From the NCBI RefSeq assembly GCF_904063055.1, contig NZ_CAJFCN010000018.1, forward strand, positions 1 to 64,000: a DNA stretch of 64,000 nucleotides. The letters run 5' to 3'. This DNA comes from Pseudomonas paracarnis (GTDB taxonomy: Bacteria > Pseudomonadota > Gammaproteobacteria > Pseudomonadales > Pseudomonadaceae). The notes under the pieces were generated by a model. The model did no database searches, was not told where the DNA came from, and saw nothing but the letters and a program-made list of their open reading frames with translations. Both the position numbers and the translations under genes were made by a program. Of this stretch, positions 60,492 to 64,000 are shown in pieces. Each line of letters starts with the position of its first letter. Position 1 is the stretch's first letter.

Positions 60492-61172
60492 ATGTTGCTG
60501 CACATTCCCGGCCTGTTCTCTCGCGAGGAGGTGCTGCGCATTCGCCAGGCCCTGGAAGAGACCGAATGGGCTGACGGCAAAATCACCGCCGGGCACCAGT
60601 CGGCCAAGGCCAAGCACAACCTGCAATTACCCGAAGGCCACCCCCTGGCCAAGGAAATCGGCGCGGCGATGCTGGAGCGGTTGTGGAGCAACCCGCTGTT
60701 CATGTCGGCCGCGCTGCCGCATAAAGTCTTCCCGCCACTGCTCAACTGCTACACCGCTGGCGGCAGTTTCGACTTTCATATCGACAACGCGGTGCGCCAA
60801 CCCAAAGGCAGCCATGAGCGCGTGCGCACCGACCTTTCGTCCACGTTGTTCTTCAGCGACCCCGACGACTACGACGGTGGGGAACTGGAGATCCAGGACA
60901 CGTTCGGCCTGCAGCGGGTCAAGCTACCCGCCGGCGACATGGTGCTGTACCCCGGCTCCAGCCTGCACAAAGTCAACGCGGTGACCCGTGGCGCGCGTTA
61001 TGCCTCGTTCTTCTGGACCCAAAGCCTGGTGCGCGAAGACAGCCAGCGCACCTTGCTGTTTGAAATGGACGGCGCGATCCAGCAACTGACCCGCGACGTG
61101 CCCGACCACCCTGCGCTGATCCAGCTTACCGGCACCTACCACAACCTGTTGCGCCGCTGGGTCGAGGTCTGA
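60492..61172 (+). CDS. piuC: Fe(II)/2-oxoglutarate dioxygenase PiuC (PKHD-type hydroxylase)
   Basis: Cytoplasmic hydroxylase of 226 residues. The iron-binding triad is seen as His96 and Asp98 (FDFHIDNAV) and His159 (PGSSLHKVNAV), with Arg169 (TRGARYASFFW) for 2-oxoglutarate. It matches the PiuC/YbiX family paired with catecholate receptors; its substrate is unknown. It is divergent from piuA and two bases ahead of the Sel1 gene, with which it shares a transcript. Confidence 0.94.
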   Translation: MLLHIPGLFSREEVLRIRQALEETEWADGKITAGHQSAKAKHNLQLPEGHPLAKEIGAAMLERLWSNPLFMSAALPHKVFPPLLNCYTAGGSFDFHIDNAVRQPKGSHERVRTDLSSTLFFSDPDDYDGGELEIQDTFGLQRVKLPAGDMVLYPGSSLHKVNAVTRGARYASFFWTQSLVREDSQRTLLFEMDGAIQQLTRDVPDHPALIQLTGTYHNLLRRWVEV

Positions 61173-61174
61173 GC

Positions 61175-61918
61175 ATGGGCTTTTTATTGCGCCGCGAAGA
61201 AGTGCTCAATGTCGAACAATTGCAGAGCATGCTCGATGACTCCCCGGTGCGCGCCGCTCAGGCCATTCTGATCGCGGCCAAGGCAGGCGTGGTCGATGCC
61301 CAGGCCCTGCTCGGGCAAATCTTGCTGGAAGGGCGCGGCATTGCCCGCGATGAGGCCCTGGCGCTGCGCTGGTTCCAGATTGCCGCGCAGGGCGGGCACC
61401 TGATGGCGCGCAATATGATCGGGCGTTGCCGGGAGCATGGCTGGGGCTGCGCTGTCGATGAAGCCGCCGCAGCACGGGAATATCGTCTGGCGGCACACGC
61501 CGGGTTGGATTGGGGGCAGTACAACTACGCCAACCTCTTGGCTACCGGCCGTGGCGTTGTTGAAGACCAGGCGCAAGCACTGGCGCTGTATCGCCAGGCT
61601 GCCGAACAGGGCCATGCCAAGTCGATGAACCTGCTCGGGCGTTACCTGGAAGACGGGCAGCATTGCCCCAAGGATGTTGAGGCGGCCGTTGAGTGGTACC
61701 GCCGCTCAGCCGAGGCAGGTGATTTTCGTGGGCAGTTCAGCCATGCGGCGGTGCTGGCAGGCAGCGGCCAGGTCGACGCGGCGCTGGAGTGGTTGCACAA
61801 GGCGCTGGCAGGCGGGAATCTCAAGTTTCTGCAAACGGCACACAAGGCGCTGGCACGGGCGGATGACCCGCGAATTCGCGCCATGGCCGAGTTGTACCAG
61901 CAACGAGCTACGAGCTGA
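61175..61918 (+). CDS. Sel1-repeat (TPR-like) protein
   Basis: A 247-residue protein made of about five Sel1-like repeats of 36 residues (for example AQALLGQILLEGRGIARDEALALRWFQIAA, GQYNYANLLATGRGVVEDQA, KSMNLLGRYLEDGQHCPKDV, each cited in part). No signal peptide. Such proteins act as scaffolds. It follows piuC in the same order as in P. aeruginosa, so a role in the iron-receptor unit is inferred only from context. Its TGA stop lies at the first bases of a 113-bp repeat. Confidence 0.88.
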   Translation: MGFLLRREEVLNVEQLQSMLDDSPVRAAQAILIAAKAGVVDAQALLGQILLEGRGIARDEALALRWFQIAAQGGHLMARNMIGRCREHGWGCAVDEAAAAREYRLAAHAGLDWGQYNYANLLATGRGVVEDQAQALALYRQAAEQGHAKSMNLLGRYLEDGQHCPKDVEAAVEWYRRSAEAGDFRGQFSHAAVLAGSGQVDAALEWLHKALAGGNLKFLQTAHKALARADDPRIRAMAELYQQRATS

Positions 61919-62029
61919 TCGTTCCCACGCTCCGCGTGGGAATGCCGCCCTGGACGCTCCGCGTCCGCACTTGAGCGCGTAACGCAGAGCGTCACAGGAG
62001 GCGTTCCCACGCAGAGCGTGGGAACGATC
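61917..62029. repeat. 113-bp palindromic repeat, copy B (inverted relative to copy A)
   Basis: Begins GATCGTTCCCACGCTCCGCG and ends CAGAGCGTGGGAACGATC. It is the reverse complement of the repeat at 55196 with about eight differences by eye, clustered in the middle. Its first GA is shared with the TGA stop of the Sel1 gene. Confidence 0.85.
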
Positions 62030-62039
62030 GGGGGTGGGG

Positions 62040-63203
62040 TTAAACGTAGAAGGATTTCAGCGGCGGGAACCCATTGAACTCCACCGCGCTGTAGCTGGTG
62101 GTGTAGGCACCGGTCGACAACCAGTACAGACGATCACCAATGGCCAGGTTCAACGGCAGGCCGTACTTGTAGTTTTCGTACATGATATCGGCGCTGTCGC
62201 AGGTCGGGCCGGCGATGACCACTTCTTCCATCTCGCCTTTCTTCTCGGTCCAGATCGGGAACTTGATGGCTTCGTCCATGGTTTCGATCAGGCCGGAGAA
62301 CTTGCCCACATCCGTGTACACCCAGCGCTCGACGGCGGTACGGGACTTGCGCGCCACCAGCACCACTTCGCTGACCAGGATGCCGGCGTTGGCGATCAAT
62401 GAACGGCCTGGTTCCAGAATGATTTCCGGCAGGTCGTCCCCGAAGTCTTCCTTGAGGAAGCGGATGATTTCTTCAGCGTAGGTTTCCAGGCTGTTGGTGC
62501 GGGTGATGTAGTTGGCCGGGAAGCCACCGCCCATGTTGATCAGCTTCAGGTGGATGCCGTCTTCTTCTTTGAGGCGTTCGAAGATCACCTTGACCTTGGC
62601 GATGGCCGCGTCCCACACGCTGATGTCGCGCTGTTGCGAGCCGACGTGGAACGAGATGCCGTAAGGCACCAGGCCCAGGTCGCGGGCGAGGATCAGCAGG
62701 TCCATGGCCATGTCGGTCTGGCAGCCGAATTTACGCGACAACGGCCAGTCAGCAGTGGTCGAGCCTTCGGTGAGGATACGCACATACACTTTCGAACCCG
62801 GCGCAGCCTTGGCGATGTTGCGAAGGTCGGCTTCGGAGTCGGTGGAGAACAGACGCACGCCCTTCTCATAGAAGTAGCGGATGTCCTTGGATTTCTTGAT
62901 GGTGTTGCCGTAGCTGATACGGTCGGCGCTGACGCCGCGGTTCATGACCTTGTCCAGCTCATAGATCGAGGCGATGTCGAAGCTCGAACCCTTGTCTTTC
63001 AACAGGTCGATGATCTCAACGGCCGGGTTGGCCTTGACGGCGTAATACACCTTGGCGAATTCGAAACCGGCGCGCAGGTCGTCGTAGGCCTGGCTGATCA
63101 TCGCGGTGTCGATCACCACGAACGGGGTTTCTTGCTTGTCGGCGAACGCCTTCATTTTGTCAAAAGTGGCGCGCGCGAAATAATCTTCGACGTTGATCGA
63201 CAT
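62040..63203 (-). CDS. speC: ornithine decarboxylase (type III PLP fold)
   Basis: Decarboxylates ornithine to putrescine in polyamine synthesis. The 387-residue protein belongs to the eukaryotic-type, alanine-racemase-fold family: PLP-binding Lys57 in VYYAVKANP, the ISFHVGSQQRD segment, LINMGGGFPANYI, LEPGRSLIAN, and the C-terminal GPTCDSADIM with the catalytic Cys (about 335). A strong TTAGGAG site precedes the ATG at 63203. Downstream is the 113-bp repeat; upstream is a long leader with a promoter and hairpin. Confidence 0.95.
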   Translation of the reverse strand: MSINVEDYFARATFDKMKAFADKQETPFVVIDTAMISQAYDDLRAGFEFAKVYYAVKANPAVEIIDLLKDKGSSFDIASIYELDKVMNRGVSADRISYGNTIKKSKDIRYFYEKGVRLFSTDSEADLRNIAKAAPGSKVYVRILTEGSTTADWPLSRKFGCQTDMAMDLLILARDLGLVPYGISFHVGSQQRDISVWDAAIAKVKVIFERLKEEDGIHLKLINMGGGFPANYITRTNSLETYAEEIIRFLKEDFGDDLPEIILEPGRSLIANAGILVSEVVLVARKSRTAVERWVYTDVGKFSGLIETMDEAIKFPIWTEKKGEMEEVVIAGPTCDSADIMYENYKYGLPLNLAIGDRLYWLSTGAYTTSYSAVEFNGFPPLKSFYV

Positions 63204-63305
63204 GCTGGGAACTCCTAAGGGCAAACTAATTTGATCAATGGGTGCAAATGAACGTCCTCCGTATCCCCACTTTGGTTCGCCTACTTCCCAAGGCATGTCG
63301 CCGAA

Positions 63306-63343
63306 AGCAAAAAGGCCATGGGGTAAGCTGCCCTTGGCCTTGC
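63306..63343 (-). terminator. intrinsic terminator in the speC leader
   Basis: On the minus strand AAGGCCA...TGGCCTT (63335-63341 with 63312-63318), extended by a GGG/CCC inner stem, is followed by a T-run. It lies about 105 bases before the speC start and would stop minus-strand transcripts before they reach speC. Confidence 0.75.
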
Positions 63344-63396
63344 TGTCTCGTCGTCAGTACTTGAGCCGGATGGATCGTTTCCAGCATGGACGTTCG
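63306..63396 (-). ncRNA. candidate small RNA or terminated leader upstream of speC
   Basis: A transcript starting about 7 bases after the TAAAGT element would be roughly 85-90 nt long and end at the intrinsic terminator. No open frame of note is inside it. I do not match it to a known RNA family. Whether it is an independent small RNA or an attenuated speC leader cannot be decided from sequence. Confidence 0.4.
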
Positions 63397-63402
63397 GCGC
63401 GA

Positions 63403-63431
63403 ACTTTAGGGCTTGGCGGGCGTGGGATCAA
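63403..63431 (-). promoter_or_regulatory. sigma-70-like promoter upstream of the speC leader
   Basis: On the minus strand TTGATC (63426-63431) and TAAAGT (63403-63408), spaced exactly 17 bp, about 200 bp before the speC start. Confidence 0.55.
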
Positions 63432-63555
63432 CTAAAAATGTCGCGTTTTTGCACGCGTTCGTCGCGCGGCCGCGTGCAGCTACTTATGTAACCGACCGGT
63501 GTGACGGATTGATGTTCCCCGGATGGGGCCAATCAGATGGATTTGCGGTGTATTC

Positions 63556-63638
63556 ATCGCAGGCAAGCCAGCTCCCACATTTGAACTGCATTCTTATGCT
63601 GGAATGCATTCCCCTGTGGGAGCTGGCTTGCCTGCGAT
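63556..63638. repeat. REP doublet in reversed polarity
   Basis: TCGCAGGCAAGCCAGCTCCCACAT comes first and GTGGGAGCTGGCTTGCCTGCGAT second, so the halves point away from each other, opposite to the other doublets in this window. The spacer holds its own small palindrome (GAATGCATTC). Confidence 0.82.
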
Positions 63639-63647
63639 AGCGATCTA

Positions 63648-64000
63648 TCAAGCCAAAGCAGTTTCGGCAGGCGAGACAATGCTGGTCTTGCCGCCACGGG
63701 ATTTACCGGAACTCAGGTACTCGGCAATCGACTCCTGGGTCACTTCACCCAGGAACACGCGCTCGGCATCCATCACCGGCAACCACGAACGGTTGAACTC
63801 GTACATGCGCGACAGCAGGATGCGTAAATGCTCGTCGTACGCCGCCGTGGCATTGAACTCGCGCAGGTACTGGCCGCAGGTGCCGGCCTGGCGGTGCAGG
63901 TCGCGACGGCGTACGTAGCCCAGCGCCTTGTTCTCCGAACAGGTGACCACCACATAGCGGCGGTCGTGCTCGTCCATCAATTCCAGCGCATCGGCCACGG
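63648..64000 (-). CDS. CBS-domain protein, 3' part (runs off the window)
   Basis: The last 117 codons of a gene entering from the right edge. The segments DALELMDEHDRRYVVVTCSE, LGYVRRRDLHRQ and SWLPVMDAERVFLGEVTQESIAEYL are those of tandem CBS domains, which bind adenosine nucleotides. Such a C-terminus is common in the ATP-binding subunits of glycine-betaine/proline transporters (ProV/OpuCA type), but the ATPase part is not in the window, so this remains a guess. A GTG near the edge is not taken as the start. Confidence 0.6.
   Translation of the reverse strand, partial: VADALELMDEHDRRYVVVTCSENKALGYVRRRDLHRQAGTCGQYLREFNATAAYDEHLRILLSRMYEFNRSWLPVMDAERVFLGEVTQESIAEYLSSGKSRGGKTSIVSPAETALA

Noticed and set aside
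1..64000. CRISPR array, prophage or defence island
   Set aside because: No evenly spaced direct repeats with variable spacers, no phage structural genes and no recognised defence genes; the repeats present are REP-type palindromes in gene gaps.

Overview
The window looks like a core chromosomal segment of a Pseudomonas species of the P. fluorescens group. The evidence is high G+C coding sequence with strong G/C-ending codons, dense Pseudomonas REP palindromes, a CysN-CysC fusion, a FruB (EIIA-HPr-EI) fructose PTS with a Cra regulator, and gene orders that follow P. aeruginosa in blocks: algW-nif3-cysD-cysNC; rpsT/murJ-ribF-ileS-lspA-fkpB-ispH-minor pilins-thiO-bamD-rluD-pgeF-clpB; yacG-coaE-pilD-pilC-pilA; nadC-DUF1631-ampD-ampE-MCP; piuB-piuA-piuC-Sel1-speC. 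Species assignment is inference.

Layout. 1-535: the 5' end of an IS4-like transposase gene cut by the window edge, then a structured non-coding repeat. 0.5-8 kb: a TonB-dependent siderophore receptor with a Fur-like box, the periplasmic protease AlgW, a Nif3-type protein and the sulfate-activation genes cysD-cysNC. 8-12 kb: a PlsC-type acyltransferase, pta, a DUF3565 protein and slyD. 12-20 kb: rpsT and the murJ, ribF, ileS-lspA-fkpB, ispH series. 20-26 kb: minor pilins, thiO, a small zinc-ribbon membrane protein, bamD. 26-31 kb: rluD-pgeF, clpB behind a sigma-32-like promoter, and a four-gene tRNA cluster (Asn, Pro, Lys, Pro). 31-38 kb: type II NADH dehydrogenase, small conserved genes, yacG-coaE-pilD-pilC, pilA and tRNA-Thr. 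38-46 kb: nadC, a DUF1631 protein, ampD-ampE, a chemoreceptor, a membrane zinc-ribbon protein and tatD. 46-53.5 kb: the cra/fruBKA fructose PTS locus with a Cra operator. 53.6-62 kb: PhoD-type phosphatase and an iron-uptake block (piuB, piuA, piuC, Sel1) lying between inverted copies of a 113-bp repeat. 62-64 kb: speC with an unusual leader, and a CBS-domain gene running off the edge.

How the parts fit: two iron-uptake units (receptor at 0.5-2.6 kb; piuABC) carry Fur-like sites. CysD and CysNC together turn sulfate into PAPS. FruA/FruB import and phosphorylate fructose, FruK makes fructose-1,6-bisphosphate, and Cra controls them. PilA, PilC, PilD and the minor pilins are parts of a type IV pilus, but several genes normally found at these loci (fimU, pilY1, pilY2, pilB, pilS, pilR) are missing here.

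I did not see a CRISPR array, prophage, toxin-antitoxin cluster, secondary-metabolite cluster or an obviously new multi-gene system. The most interesting non-routine signals are a promoter-terminator pair in the speC leader (possible small RNA or attenuator), the inverted 113-bp repeats that begin inside stop codons, the stripped-down pilus loci and the REP-type repeat variants.
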